Assembly (NCBI RefSeq): GCF_023015625.1
Contig: NZ_JALKAH010000001.1
Coordinates: forward strand, 806,001 to 870,000
Source of the DNA: Yoonia sp. F2084L
GTDB taxonomy: Bacteria; Pseudomonadota; Alphaproteobacteria; Rhodobacterales; Rhodobacteraceae
Direction of reading: 5' to 3'
DNA length: 64,000 bases
This document shows, one piece after another, positions 45,322 to 55,185 of this stretch. Within the stretch, counting starts at the first letter, position 1. Every line of letters starts with the position of its first letter. Both the position numbers and the translations under genes were made by a program. The notes under the pieces are model-generated. The model did not search any database and was not told where the DNA came from. It saw nothing but the letters and a program-made list of their open reading frames with translations.

Positions 45322-45336
45322 TTCTTTTACGTTGAA
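45322..45336. promoter_or_regulatory. LysR-type T-N11-A site between LysR and mmsA
   Basis: TTC-N9-GAA inverted repeat in the 98-bp divergent gap, with a T-N11-A core. It is short and could occur by chance. TTGACA (45310-45315) and TATAGT (45348-45353) also lie in the gap but are spaced too far apart to form one promoter. Confidence 0.35.
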
Positions 45337-45379
45337 AAACGCAAGCCTATAGTGAGCGTGACATTTGTTGGAGGACACT

Positions 45380-46879
45380 ATGCAAGAGCTTACCCACTAC
45401 ATCGGCGGCGAACACGTCAAAGGGACATCTGGCCGCTTCGCCGACGTCTTCAACCCGGCCACAGGCGAAGTGCAGGCGAAGGTCCCGCTGGCCAACGGCG
45501 AAGAGATGGCCAAGGCCGTTGCAATCGCAGCCAAAGCGCAACCTGCATGGGCTGCCGTCAACCCGCAGCGCCGCGCACGGGTCATGATGGCCTTTGTCGG
45601 CCTGCTGAACCGCGACATGGACAAGCTGGCCGAAGCACTCAGCCGCGAGCATGGCAAAACGCTGCCCGACGCAAAAGGCGACGTCATCCGCGGGCTGGAA
45701 GTTGTTGAGTATTGTATCGGAGCCCCACAAATGCTGAAAGGTGACTTCACCGACAGCGCAGGTCCCGGCATCGACATGTATTCGATGAAGCAAGCCTTGG
45801 GCGTCACGGCAGGCATCACGCCTTTCAACTTCCCCGCCATGATCCCGATGTGGATGTTTGCGCCCGCCATCGTCTGCGGCAACGCCTTCATCCTCAAACC
45901 ATCCGAGCGCGACCCCTCTGTGCCGCTAATGCTGGCTGAACTGATGGAAGAAGCAGGGCTGCCCAAAGGTATCCTGCAAGTCGTCAATGGCGACAAAGAG
46001 GCCGTCGATGCGATCCTTTACGACGACACAATCCAATCGGTCGGCTTTGTCGGCTCCACCCCCATCGCTGAGTACATCTATGGCACCGGCTGTGCGCAGG
46101 GTAAGCGCGTACAGTGTTTTGGCGGGGCAAAGAACCACATGATCATCATGCCCGACGCCGATATGGACCAAGCCGCCGACGCATTGGTTGGCGCAGGCTA
46201 TGGTGCCGCCGGCGAACGCTGCATGGCGATCTCGGTTGCTGTGGCGGTCGGTGATGACACCGCTGACCGTTTGCTTGATAAGCTGGTGCCGAAAGTCGAA
46301 GCACTCAAGGTTGGCCCTTACACATCCGGCAATGACGTGGACTATGGCCCTGTCGTGACGGCGGCGGCCAAGGCCAACATCGAACGGCTGGTGCAAACCG
46401 GCATCGACCAAGGTGCCAAGCTGGTCGTGGATGGACGCAACTTCAGCCTGCAAGGCTATGAAGACGGTTTCTTCGTCGGTGCGCACCTTTTCGACAACGT
46501 GACCAAGGACATGGACATCTATAAAACCGAAATCTTCGGTCCTGTTTTGTCCACGATCCGCGCCAAAGACTATGAAGAGGCGCTTGGCCTCGCCATGGAC
46601 CACGAATACGGCAATGGCACCGCCATCTTTACACGCGACGGCGACACCGCCCGCGATTTCGCCAACCGGATCAATATCGGCATGGTTGGTATCAATGTGC
46701 CGATCCCCGTGCCGTTGGCCTATCACACCTTCGGCGGTTGGAAGAAATCCATGTTCGGCGACCTCAACCAGCATGGGCCGGATGCGTTCAAGTTCTACAC
46801 GCGAACAAAGACGATCACATCGCGCTGGCCTTCGGGTATCAAAGAAGGCGGCGAATTTTCAATTCCAGTGATGGAATAG
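45380..46879 (+). CDS. mmsA: methylmalonate-semialdehyde dehydrogenase (CoA-acylating)
   Basis: 499 residues from the ATG at 45380, preceded by GGAGGACA. Aldehyde dehydrogenase that turns (methyl)malonate semialdehyde into propionyl- or acetyl-CoA, the last step specific to valine and also used in inositol and thymine breakdown. HYIGGEHVKGTSGRFADVFN opens the protein, and the catalytic cysteine lies in GAAGERCMAISVAVAVG. First of four valine genes on this strand. Confidence 0.96.
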   Translation: MQELTHYIGGEHVKGTSGRFADVFNPATGEVQAKVPLANGEEMAKAVAIAAKAQPAWAAVNPQRRARVMMAFVGLLNRDMDKLAEALSREHGKTLPDAKGDVIRGLEVVEYCIGAPQMLKGDFTDSAGPGIDMYSMKQALGVTAGITPFNFPAMIPMWMFAPAIVCGNAFILKPSERDPSVPLMLAELMEEAGLPKGILQVVNGDKEAVDAILYDDTIQSVGFVGSTPIAEYIYGTGCAQGKRVQCFGGAKNHMIIMPDADMDQAADALVGAGYGAAGERCMAISVAVAVGDDTADRLLDKLVPKVEALKVGPYTSGNDVDYGPVVTAAAKANIERLVQTGIDQGAKLVVDGRNFSLQGYEDGFFVGAHLFDNVTKDMDIYKTEIFGPVLSTIRAKDYEEALGLAMDHEYGNGTAIFTRDGDTARDFANRINIGMVGINVPIPVPLAYHTFGGWKKSMFGDLNQHGPDAFKFYTRTKTITSRWPSGIKEGGEFSIPVME

Positions 46880-46882
46880 GAC

Positions 46883-46915
46883 CATAAGGCCCACCCGAAA
46901 GCGGTGGGCCTTATG
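46883..46915 (+). terminator. long hairpin between mmsA and the acyl-CoA dehydrogenase gene
   Basis: CATAAGGCCCACC-CGAAAGC-GGTGGGCCTTATG forms a 13-bp perfect stem starting 4 bp after the mmsA stop. There is no clean T run after it. It may stop or slow transcription, or protect the mmsA mRNA end and set different levels of mmsA and the genes that follow. Confidence 0.65.
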
Positions 46916-46995
46916 CTTGGGCCGGTCCGCTTGCCAATTGTGGCTGATCTGCGCAAGATATGAACAAGCGTTCAATTCCTTGACGGGAGGCAAAG

Positions 46996-48132
46996 ATGGA
47001 TTTCGCTCTAACCGAAGAACAATCCGCGATTTTCGATATGGCCCACGACTTTGGGCAAGAGCATATCGCACCCCATGCGCGAACATGGGAAGCAGAAGGC
47101 ACGATCCCAAAAGAGCTTTGGACAAAGCTGGCAAAGCTTGGGTTCGGCGGGCTGTATGTCTCTGAAGACCGCGGCGGATCAGGTCTTTCGCGCCTTGACG
47201 CCACCCTTGTGTTCGAGGCGCTCGCGCAATCCTGCGCGTCGGTCTCTGCGTTCCTGTCGATCCACAACATGTGTGCCCGCATGATTGATGCCTACGGCAC
47301 CGATGCGCTCAAAGACCGGCTGCTGCCGAAAGCCCTGACGATGGATACGATCCTGTCCTACTGCCTGACCGAACCGGGCTCCGGTTCGGATGCTGCGGCC
47401 CTCAAAACGAAGGCGACACGCGACAACGCGGGTTACCTGCTGACCGGCACCAAGGCGTTCATCTCGGGCGGCGGTTATTCTGACGCCTACATCGTCATGG
47501 CGCGCACAAGCGACGATGGACCCAAGGGTATCAGCGCTATCATCGTCGAAGATGGCGCGCCGGGCCTGTCCTTTGGCGGGCTAGAGGACAAAATGGGCTG
47601 GCGTTCGCAACCCACACGGCAGGTCCAAATGGACAGCTGCCCTGCCCCGGCCGAAAACCTTCTTGGCCATGAGGGCATGGGCTTTACCTATGCGATGGCT
47701 GGTCTTGACGGCGGCCGGTTGAACATCGCGGCCTGTTCGATCGGGGCGGCCCAATCCGCTCTGGATCAAACAGTGGCCTACATGGCCGAGCGCCGCGCCT
47801 TCGGCAAATCCATCGACCAGTTCCAAGGGCTGCAATTTCGGCTGGCTGATATGGAAATCGCCCTGCAATCAGCACGCACCTTCCTGCGACAGGCCGCATG
47901 GAAACTTGATCAAGGCGCACCCGATGCCACCAAGTTCTGCGCGATGGCCAAGAAACTATGTACCGAGACCGGCAGCAAAGTCGCCGATCAATGCCTGCAA
48001 CTGCACGGCGGCTACGGCTATCTGGCGGATTATGGGATCGAAAAGATCGTGCGCGATCTGCGCGTGCATCAGATCCTCGAAGGTACAAATGAAATTATGC
48101 GGGTCATTACGGCGCGCCACATGATCCAATGA
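46996..48132 (+). CDS. acyl-CoA dehydrogenase, isobutyryl-CoA type by context
   Basis: 378 residues. Flavoprotein that introduces the first double bond. Landmarks: FALTEEQSAIFDMAHDFGQE, LTEPGSGSDAAALKTKA (flavin and substrate contacts), ALQSARTFLRQAAWKLD and the catalytic glutamate in HQILEGTNEIMRVI. Context between mmsA and 3-hydroxyisobutyryl-CoA hydrolase points to isobutyryl-CoA (valine) as substrate. The ATG follows GGGAGG. Its stop overlaps the next gene by 4 bp. Confidence 0.93.
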   Translation: MDFALTEEQSAIFDMAHDFGQEHIAPHARTWEAEGTIPKELWTKLAKLGFGGLYVSEDRGGSGLSRLDATLVFEALAQSCASVSAFLSIHNMCARMIDAYGTDALKDRLLPKALTMDTILSYCLTEPGSGSDAAALKTKATRDNAGYLLTGTKAFISGGGYSDAYIVMARTSDDGPKGISAIIVEDGAPGLSFGGLEDKMGWRSQPTRQVQMDSCPAPAENLLGHEGMGFTYAMAGLDGGRLNIAACSIGAAQSALDQTVAYMAERRAFGKSIDQFQGLQFRLADMEIALQSARTFLRQAAWKLDQGAPDATKFCAMAKKLCTETGSKVADQCLQLHGGYGYLADYGIEKIVRDLRVHQILEGTNEIMRVITARHMIQ

Positions 48133-49172
48133 CCGATATTCTCATTCGCAAGACCGGGCGTGCCGGACATATCACGCTGAACCGTCCCAAGGCGCTGAAC
48201 GCGCTGACGTGGGACATGTGTCTTGCGATTGAAGACGCGCTCGACACATGGCGCGATGATGCTGACGTCGCACTGATCCTGATCGACGGCGCAGGAGACC
48301 GCGCCTTTTGTTCGGGCGGTGACATTGCCGAAATGTATGCATCGGGCCAACGTGAAGACTATGATTACGGCAGGCGCTTCTGGCGCGACGAATACAGGCT
48401 AAACGCCAAGCTTTATAACTACCACAAGCCCATCGTCACATTCCTGCATGGGTTTACCATGGGTGGCGGTGTCGGCGTTGGATGCCATGCATCCCACAGG
48501 ATCGTGTGCGAAAACAGCCAGATCGCCATGCCGGAATGCAGCATCGGTCTGGTGCCCGATGTCGGCGGTTCACTGATCCTTGCCAAGGCACCCGGTCATT
48601 GCGGCGAATTTCTGGGGCTCAGCGGCGACCGGATGGATGCGGGCGACGCGATCTATGCCGGTTTCGCGGATCACTACATCCCGCAAGAGGCGTGGCACGA
48701 TCTGAAAAAAACGCTTATCGCAACCGGTGACATCACAAAGATTGAAACCACTGGCCAAGCCGCACCGACAGCGCGCCTCTCCGCGTGGCAGACCGAGATC
48801 GACAGCGTTTTTGCAGGTACAACCCTTGGTGCCATCTACAACACCATGACTGACGCTCCTGGTCCTGCAATCACCCATGCACGCAAGTTGATGGACCGGA
48901 ATGCCCCGTTGGCAATGGCGGTCGCGGCAAAGATCATTCAGGCCGCCCGAACTGACCCCAGCATCGAAAACGCGCTCGACCGGGAATTTCGCTATACTTA
49001 TCGCTGCGTGGCACAGGGTGACTTTATCGAAGGCATCCGCGCCGCGATCATTGACCGGGACCGCGCGCCAAAATGGCAGCACGACAGCTGGGATGCCGTC
49101 ACTGGACAAGAGGTTGCGCAAATGACCCGTGACTTGGGCACAAACGCGCTGCAATGGAAGGAAACAGCATGA
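48129..49172 (+). CDS. 3-hydroxyisobutyryl-CoA hydrolase family protein
   Basis: 347 residues, longer than plain enoyl-CoA hydratases, as is usual for the hydrolase. Crotonase fold with AFCSGGDIAEMY and HGFTMGGGVGVGCHASHRIV; the catalytic Glu and Asp lie in MPECSIGLVPDVGGS. The C-terminal extension (LDREFRYTYRCVAQGDFIEG) is typical of the hydrolase. It removes CoA from 3-hydroxyisobutyryl-CoA before MmsB acts. Overlaps both neighbours by 4 bp. Confidence 0.9.
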   Translation: MTDILIRKTGRAGHITLNRPKALNALTWDMCLAIEDALDTWRDDADVALILIDGAGDRAFCSGGDIAEMYASGQREDYDYGRRFWRDEYRLNAKLYNYHKPIVTFLHGFTMGGGVGVGCHASHRIVCENSQIAMPECSIGLVPDVGGSLILAKAPGHCGEFLGLSGDRMDAGDAIYAGFADHYIPQEAWHDLKKTLIATGDITKIETTGQAAPTARLSAWQTEIDSVFAGTTLGAIYNTMTDAPGPAITHARKLMDRNAPLAMAVAAKIIQAARTDPSIENALDREFRYTYRCVAQGDFIEGIRAAIIDRDRAPKWQHDSWDAVTGQEVAQMTRDLGTNALQWKETA

Positions 49173-50041
49173 AAATCGGATTTATCGGGCTGGGAAACAT
49201 GGGCAGTCCAATGGCCGCAAATCTGGCTGCTGCGCATGATGCCATAGGGTTTGATACGGTGGCGAGACCAGAAGGCATGACTCTTGCTGACAGCGCGGCA
49301 ACGGCTGCCAAAGACGCCGACGTGGTGATCACGATGTTGCCGAATGGGGATATCCTGCGGGCCGTGGCAAATGAGATTTATCCCGTGATGACGCCCGGCG
49401 CGATCCACCTCGACTGTTCCACTGTCGACGTCGAAAGCGCGCGCGCTGTCGCGGCACAAGCTGAAGCTGCTGGCCTGAACGCCGTCGATGCACCCGTGTC
49501 AGGCGGTATCGGCGGGGCTATGAATGGCACGCTGACATTCATGGCTGGAGGCCCGGCTGACGCCTTCGCCAAAGTCCAACCGCTCTTCGACATCATGGGC
49601 CAAAAGGCCGTCCATTGCGGTGCTGCAGGCAACGGCCAGGCCGCCAAAATCTGCAATAACATGATCTTGGGCGTCACCATGATCGCCACCTGCGAGGCCT
49701 TTGTACTGGCCGACAAGCTCGGCCTCGACCGGCAAGCGATGTTCGACGTGGTCAGCACCTCGTCGGGGTATTCATGGTCGATGAACGCCTACTGCCCTGC
49801 CCCCGGCATCGGGCCACAAAGCCCCGCGGACAATGACTATCAACCCGGCTTCGCGGCCGAGCTGATGCTCAAAGACCTCAACCTCAGCCAGATGGCCGCG
49901 GCGACGGCGGATGCTGATACACCTATGGGACAAGCCGCACGCGACCTTTATGCGCAGTTCGTTCAAAGCGAAAATGGGGCTGGAAAAGACTTTTCTGCCA
50001 TGCTGCCACGTTTCAAAAAACGGACCCGGACCAAGACATAG
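49169..50041 (+). CDS. mmsB: 3-hydroxyisobutyrate dehydrogenase
   Basis: 290 residues from the ATG at 49169, which overlaps the preceding stop. Rossmann start IGFIGLGNMGSPMAANLA, substrate-binding DAPVSGGIGGAMNGTLTFM, and the catalytic lysine in GNGQAAKICNNMILG. Makes methylmalonate semialdehyde, the substrate of MmsA. Completes the set acyl-CoA dehydrogenase, hydrolase, dehydrogenase and mmsA. A large palindrome follows 21 bp after the stop. Confidence 0.96.
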   Translation: MKIGFIGLGNMGSPMAANLAAAHDAIGFDTVARPEGMTLADSAATAAKDADVVITMLPNGDILRAVANEIYPVMTPGAIHLDCSTVDVESARAVAAQAEAAGLNAVDAPVSGGIGGAMNGTLTFMAGGPADAFAKVQPLFDIMGQKAVHCGAAGNGQAAKICNNMILGVTMIATCEAFVLADKLGLDRQAMFDVVSTSSGYSWSMNAYCPAPGIGPQSPADNDYQPGFAAELMLKDLNLSQMAAATADADTPMGQAARDLYAQFVQSENGAGKDFSAMLPRFKKRTRTKT

Positions 50042-50062
50042 TCGCGCCGCCATCGCCGGGCA

Positions 50063-50086
50063 GCATTGGCAAAACTTTGCCAATGC
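50063..50086. repeat. perfect 24-nt inverted repeat downstream of mmsB
   Basis: GCATTGGCAAA-AC-TTTGCCAATGC: 11-bp arms and a 2-base centre. A two-base loop is too tight for an ideal RNA hairpin, and no T run follows, so a protein-binding operator or a bidirectional end signal are both possible. It lies 21 bp after mmsB and about 95 bp before the next small gene. Confidence 0.6.
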
Positions 50087-50181
50087 AGACAGAACAACGT
50101 GTGATCGACAGTCTGTTCCCTTGAACGCGAACATCCCATACCCAATTTCTTAGTCATTCAGTCAGGAAAAAGGAGTATCAG

Positions 50182-50325
50182 ATGGAAGACCACAAAACAC
50201 CCGCCCTTAACACGTCTACCGTGACCACTTGGTTGAAGAAAGACATCACGTTTACCGCACCCGGTTGGGTTTTTGCCGTGGCGGTCATGGTACTGCTTGT
50301 CCTTCTTGGCGTGGCATTGGACTAG
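50182..50325 (+). CDS. 47-residue single-TM protein
   Basis: 47 residues, MEDHKTPALN to GVALD. A polar start with KKDITFTAPG leads to a single helix (WVFAVAVMVLLVLLGVALD) that ends the protein. A strong AAAAAGGAG lies before the ATG, which supports real translation. It ends 3 bp before the next gene, so the two are coupled. Function unknown. Confidence 0.7.
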   Translation: MEDHKTPALNTSTVTTWLKKDITFTAPGWVFAVAVMVLLVLLGVALD

Positions 50326-50328
50326 ACT

Positions 50329-50655
50329 ATGCGGTACATATCCAGCCTTGCAGCCCTTCTATTGGCGTTGCCGACGGTCGGGTTTGCTGATCAAACAATT
50401 GCGGACCTCAAACCAGACACAGAAGTCACGATCAGCGGCACCGTCGACCGTATTTCCGATGAGGATACGTTCATCCTGAGCGATGATAGCGGACAGATCG
50501 AGGTCTATCTGGGCCCCAACCAGGTTCCCGTACCGGCTGGCACCACCGTGACGGTGACCGGCGTCGTTGACGATAGCCCCACCCCAGAGATCTACGCCAG
50601 CAGCCTGCAAACCAGCGACGGACAGATCTTTACGTTCGACCGCAGTTACGACTGA
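50329..50655 (+). CDS. periplasmic OB-fold protein (bOF/YgiW type)
   Basis: 108 residues. Signal peptide MRYISSLAALLLALPTVGFA, then a five-strand OB fold: DTEVTISGTVDRISDEDTFI, LSDDSGQIEVYLG, GTTVTVTGVVDDS. This is the pattern of the BOF family (YgiW/YdeI), small periplasmic proteins linked to stress tolerance and ligand binding. It is 3 bp behind the 47-residue membrane protein, and its stop abuts the convergent uvrA stop. Confidence 0.75.
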   Translation: MRYISSLAALLLALPTVGFADQTIADLKPDTEVTISGTVDRISDEDTFILSDDSGQIEVYLGPNQVPVPAGTTVTVTGVVDDSPTPEIYASSLQTSDGQIFTFDRSYD

Positions 50656-53514
50656 TCACTCAGCAGCAACCTTACGGGCCGAGAGCATTTCCTTCAGATA
50701 TCGGCCCGTATGACTCTCTGGCACTTCAGCCACTTTCTCCGGTGTACCGGTTGCAACGATGCGCCCCCCGCCGTCGCCGCCTTCCGGCCCGATATCAATG
50801 ATATGATCGGCAGTTTTGACCACATCCAGATTATGCTCAATCACAATCACAGAGTTACCCTGATCAACCAATTCATGCAGCACTTCCAATAGCTTACGCA
50901 CATCTTCAAAATGCAGACCCGTTGTCGGTTCATCCAGAATATAAAGGGTGCGCCCCGTGGACTGCCGCGCAAGTTCCTTACTAAGCTTCACCCGCTGGGC
51001 TTCACCGCCTGATAGCGTTGTCGCCTGCTGACCCACCTTGATATAACCCAGACCGACACGCATCAACGCGTCCATCTTCGCACGGATTGACGGCACCGCA
51101 GTAAAGAAGGTCTGCGCATCCTCAACGGTCATATCCAGAACATCCGCAATGGATTTGCCCTTGAACTTAATCTCCAGCGTCTCGCGGTTGTAGCGCGCAC
51201 CTTTGCAGGTCTCGCAGGTGACGTAGACATCCGGCAAAAAGTGCATCTCGATCTTGATGACGCCGTCACCCTGACAGGCCTCGCAACGGCCGCCTTTGAC
51301 GTTGAAACTGAACCGGCCCGGCTTGTAACCGCGCGCCTTCGCCTCTGGCATGCCAGCGAACCATTCACGGATCGGCGTAAAGGCCCCGGTATAGGTCGCA
51401 GGGTTGGAACGCGGCGTGCGCCCGATGGGGCGCTGATCAATGTCGATCACCTTATCAAGATGCTCAAACCCCTTGATCGTCTCGCAGGGTCCCGGCGTCT
51501 GGCGGGCACCGTTCAGTTTCATCGACGCGTTCTTGAACAGCGTTTCAATCGTCAGGGTCGATTTGCCGCCACCTGATACGCCAGTCACACAGACGAACTG
51601 CTGCAACGGAAAATCAACGGTGACGTTTTGCAGGTTGTTTCCGGTAGCCTTTACAACAGTCAGTTTCTTGCCTTTGCCTTTGCGGCGCTTTGCAGGGACT
51701 TCGATCTCTTTGGCACCGATCAGATATTGCCCGGTGACTGAGTTTTCATTGGCCATGATCTCTTGCGGCGTGCCTTTGGCCACCACTTGGCCGCCGTGCA
51801 CGCCCGCCCCCGGACCGATGTCAAAGACATAATCCGCCTCGCGGATCGCCTCTTCATCATGTTCCACCACAATCACGGTATTGCCCTGATCGCGCAGGTT
51901 TTTCAGGGTGGTGAGCAGGCGGTCGTTGTCGCGTTGGTGCAAACCAATAGACGGCTCATCCAACACATAAAGGACGCCCTGCAGGCCCGACCCGATCTGA
52001 CTGGCCAGCCTGATCCGCTGGCTTTCACCCCCAGACAGCGTGCCGGAGTTGCGCGACAGCGTCAGATATTCAAGGCCCACGTTGTTGAGGAAACCCAGAC
52101 GCTCGCGAATTTCCTTCAGGATCGCTTGCGCAATTTCGTTCTTTTGCTTGCTGAGCGCGGACGGCACATCCTGACACCAGTCATAGGCCTCTTTGATCGA
52201 CATCTTCACGACCTGACCAACATGCAGGCCACCAATTTTTACCGCTAGCGCCTCTTCGCGCAGACGATACCCACCGCAGGTACCGCAATTGCGGTTGTTC
52301 TGGTAGTTTTCGAACTCTTCGCGAATCCAATTGCTATCGGTCTCGCGATAGCGGCGCTCCATGTTCGGGATCACCCCCTCAAAGGCACGCTCTACCTGAT
52401 AAACGCGGCCGCCCTCATCATAGCGGAACTTGATCTCTTCCTTGCCAGAGCCGCGCAAAAACACCTCTTGCACCTTTGGGTCCAGATCCTTCCAGCGGGC
52501 GTTCTTGTTAAAGCCATAGTGCTTGGCGATGGCTTCAATCGTTTGCAGGAAGTAAGGCGATTTACCCTTACGCCACGGGGCCAGCGCCCCATCAGCGATC
52601 TTCAGGGTGACGTCCGGCACAACCAAATGTTCGTCAAAGAACAACTCAACCCCCAAGCCGTCACAGGATGGGCAGGCCCCGAAGGGCGCGTTGAACGAAA
52701 ACAAACGCGGTTCAATTTCAGGGATGGTGAAACCGGAAACCGGACAAGCGAAGTTTTCAGAGAATGTCATCCGCTCTGGTTCGCCCTCTTTTGGGGCGGT
52801 CTCTAGCACCGTAATCCCGTCTGCCAGATCAAGGGCCGTCCGGAAACTATCCGCCAAACGGGTCTCAAGCCCTTCACGCACTACGATCCGGTCCACAACA
52901 ACGTCGATATCGTGGCGGAACTTCTTGTCCAGCGTCGGCGGCTCATCCAGTTCATAGAATTCACCGTCGACCTTCACGCGCTGGAAACCCTGCTTGCGCA
53001 GCTCAAGAAACTCTTTGCGGTATTCGCCCTTGCGGTCACGGATGATCGGGGCCAGCAGATAGCCGCGCGTGCCCTCTTCCAGCGCCATGACACGGTCCAC
53101 CATGTCCTGCACCTGCTGGGCCTCAATCGGCAGGCCAGTGGTCGGGCTGAAGGGCGTCCCGGCACGGGCAAAAAGCAGGCGCAGGTAATCATAAATCTCG
53201 GTGATCGTGCCGACAGTCGAACGCGGGTTCTTTGACGTCGTCTTCTGCTCAATCGAAATCGCGGGTGACAGGCCAGATATGTGATCCACATCCGGCTTTT
53301 CCATCATATCGAGGAACTGGCGGGCATAGGCCGACAGCGACTCAACATAGCGGCGCTGTCCTTCGGCATAGATCGTGTCGAATGCGAGAGACGACTTACC
53401 AGACCCCGAAAGGCCAGTAATCACGACAAGCTGATCGCGCGGAATATCAACGTCGATATTCTTGAGGTTATGCTCGCGCGCGCCGCGGACTTCGATATTT
53501 TTCAGCTCAGCCAT
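50656..53514 (-). CDS. uvrA: UvrABC system protein A
   Basis: About 952 residues from the ATG at 53514 ([19 protein letters not shown]). Damage-recognition ATPase of nucleotide excision repair. Two ABC units: Walker [21 protein letters not shown] and [14 protein letters not shown]; signatures [15 protein letters not shown] and [17 protein letters not shown]. Three zinc sites are visible, in ACPVSGF...[14 protein letters not shown] and CEACQGDG...[11 protein letters not shown] perfect LexA box lies 66 bp upstream, so it belongs to the SOS regulon. The usual ssb neighbour is absent. Confidence 0.98.
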   Translation of the reverse strand: MAELKNIEVRGAREHNLKNIDVDIPRDQLVVITGLSGSGKSSLAFDTIYAEGQRRYVESLSAYARQFLDMMEKPDVDHISGLSPAISIEQKTTSKNPRSTVGTITEIYDYLRLLFARAGTPFSPTTGLPIEAQQVQDMVDRVMALEEGTRGYLLAPIIRDRKGEYRKEFLELRKQGFQRVKVDGEFYELDEPPTLDKKFRHDIDVVVDRIVVREGLETRLADSFRTALDLADGITVLETAPKEGEPERMTFSENFACPVSGFTIPEIEPRLFSFNAPFGACPSCDGLGVELFFDEHLVVPDVTLKIADGALAPWRKGKSPYFLQTIEAIAKHYGFNKNARWKDLDPKVQEVFLRGSGKEEIKFRYDEGGRVYQVERAFEGVIPNMERRYRETDSNWIREEFENYQNNRNCGTCGGYRLREEALAVKIGGLHVGQVVKMSIKEAYDWCQDVPSALSKQKNEIAQAILKEIRERLGFLNNVGLEYLTLSRNSGTLSGGESQRIRLASQIGSGLQGVLYVLDEPSIGLHQRDNDRLLTTLKNLRDQGNTVIVVEHDEEAIREADYVFDIGPGAGVHGGQVVAKGTPQEIMANENSVTGQYLIGAKEIEVPAKRRKGKGKKLTVVKATGNNLQNVTVDFPLQQFVCVTGVSGGGKSTLTIETLFKNASMKLNGARQTPGPCETIKGFEHLDKVIDIDQRPIGRTPRSNPATYTGAFTPIREWFAGMPEAKARGYKPGRFSFNVKGGRCEACQGDGVIKIEMHFLPDVYVTCETCKGARYNRETLEIKFKGKSIADVLDMTVEDAQTFFTAVPSIRAKMDALMRVGLGYIKVGQQATTLSGGEAQRVKLSKELARQSTGRTLYILDEPTTGLHFEDVRKLLEVLHELVDQGNSVIVIEHNLDVVKTADHIIDIGPEGGDGGGRIVATGTPEKVAEVPESHTGRYLKEMLSARKVAAE

Positions 53515-53579
53515 TTCGACCCCCAAAGGCAACGCCTTACCAGATAGGCGTACAAAGCGAGAGCGCCACCCTGAATACG

Positions 53580-53594
53580 GAACATTTCGCGAAC
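53580..53594. promoter_or_regulatory. LexA box upstream of uvrA
   Basis: GAAC-ATTTCGC-GAAC, or GTTC-N7-GTTC on the uvrA strand, an exact match to the alphaproteobacterial SOS box and of the same type as the one before lexA in this window. It lies 66 bp before the uvrA ATG, in the likely promoter. Confidence 0.88.
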
Positions 53595-53630
53595 ATACAC
53601 AAGTTTATTTTCCTCCGCCAGCCAAAAGCA

Positions 53631-53658
53631 AAAGGCCCGCCACGATGGGCAGGCCTTT
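53631..53658 (-). terminator. lpdA terminator
   Basis: Read on the minus strand, AAAGGCC...GGCCTTT with an inner GCC/GGC stem, followed by TGCTTTTGG. It lies about 30 bp after the lpdA stop and before the uvrA promoter, keeping the two transcripts apart. Confidence 0.75.
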
Positions 53659-53687
53659 GCAACCGGTAAGGTGGATCTTGATCCAAC

Positions 53688-55082
53688 TTACATGTGAATC
53701 ACGCGGTCATACGCATCAAGCACACTTTCGTGCATCATCTCTGACAATGTCGGATGCGGGAAAACGGTGTTCATCAGATCTTCTTCCGTCGTCTCCAATT
53801 GGCGGCCTACAACATAGCCTTGGATCAATTCGGTGACTTCCGCGCCCACCATATGCGCGCCCAACAGCTCACCCGTTTTGGCATCAAAGACCGTCTTGAT
53901 CATGCCCTCAGGTTCGCCCAAGGCAATCGCCTTGCCGTTGCCGATGAAGGGGAAACGTCCCACTTTGATCTGATAACCCAGCTCCTTGGCTTTCGCCTCC
54001 GAATACCCAACGGAGGCCACCTGCGGATGGCAATACGTACAACCGGCGATGCTCTCAGGTTTCACAGGATGTGCGTGCTTGCCTGCGATCAGGTCAGCAA
54101 CCATCACACCTTCATGGCTGGCTTTGTGCGCCAACCAAGGCGCGCCCGCGATATCGCCGATGGCATAAAGCCCTTCAACACCGGTGCGGCAGAATTCGTC
54201 TGTCACAACATGCGTACGGTCAATCTTGACGCCCAGTTCTTCCAGCCCCAGCCCTTCGACATTGCCAACAATCCCCACCGCCGAGATGACGGTATCAAAC
54301 TCCATCTTCTCGGTCTTGCCGCCGGTCTCAATATGGGCGGTCACTTTGCCTTTGCCCCGGTCCAGCTGCTTGACCATGGATTTCTCCATGATCTTCATAC
54401 CTTGCTTGACGAATTGTTTCTTGGCGAAAGCGGAAATTTCTGCATCTTCGACAGGCAAGACACGGTCCATGACCTCAACCACAGTCGTTTCAGAACCCAG
54501 CGTGTTGTAGAAACTGGCAAACTCAATTCCGATCGCACCCGAACCAATGACCAGCAACTTCTTTGGCATCTTCTTGGGTTCCAACGCATGGCGATAGGTC
54601 CAAACCAGATCACCATCCGCTTCAAGCCCCGGCAACTCCCGTGCACGGGCGCCAGTGGCCAGAACGATGTTCTTAGCCGTAAGCTCATCGGTGCCCTTCT
54701 CGCCTTTGACTGAAACCTTGCCTTTTGCAGGGATCGTCGCCTCACCCATGAACACTGTCACCTTGTTCTTCTTCATCAGGTGGCCAATGCCGCCCGAAAG
54801 CTGCCCCGCGACAGAGCGGCTGCGTTTGACAACCGCATCCAGATCATAATCAACGCCAGTTGCCTTCAGCCCGAATTCCTTGGCGCGATGCATCAGATGG
54901 AAAACTTCAGATGACCGCAACATCGCTTTCGTTGGAATACAGCCCCAGTTCAGGCAAATGCCACCAAGGTTTTCGCGTTCGATAATGGCGACCTTCATGC
55001 CAAGCTGCGAAGCGCGGATCGCCGCCACATAACCACCCGGTCCAGCACCGATTACGATAAGATCAAAATTCTGCGCAGCCAT
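53688..55082 (-). CDS. lpdA: dihydrolipoyl dehydrogenase
   Basis: 464 residues from the ATG at 55082, after GGAGGG. E3 flavoprotein that reoxidises lipoamide in the 2-oxoacid dehydrogenase complexes. FAD start DLIVIGAGPGGYVAAIRA, redox disulfide GGICLNWGCIPTKAML, NAD site LVIGSGAIGIEFASFY, and the catalytic base histidine in FPHPTLSEMMHE. It stands alone on its transcript: the E1 and E2 genes are not beside it. Confidence 0.97.
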   Translation of the reverse strand: MAAQNFDLIVIGAGPGGYVAAIRASQLGMKVAIIERENLGGICLNWGCIPTKAMLRSSEVFHLMHRAKEFGLKATGVDYDLDAVVKRSRSVAGQLSGGIGHLMKKNKVTVFMGEATIPAKGKVSVKGEKGTDELTAKNIVLATGARARELPGLEADGDLVWTYRHALEPKKMPKKLLVIGSGAIGIEFASFYNTLGSETTVVEVMDRVLPVEDAEISAFAKKQFVKQGMKIMEKSMVKQLDRGKGKVTAHIETGGKTEKMEFDTVISAVGIVGNVEGLGLEELGVKIDRTHVVTDEFCRTGVEGLYAIGDIAGAPWLAHKASHEGVMVADLIAGKHAHPVKPESIAGCTYCHPQVASVGYSEAKAKELGYQIKVGRFPFIGNGKAIALGEPEGMIKTVFDAKTGELLGAHMVGAEVTELIQGYVVGRQLETTEEDLMNTVFPHPTLSEMMHESVLDAYDRVIHM

Positions 55083-55185
55083 GCAGAGGCCCTCCAATTC
55101 CAAATTTAGTTGAACGCTAAACTACTTTTGGCGCAATCTCTAGTGACCTTAGGTCATAACAGCTACCCGATGCATGCAAGAGCCC

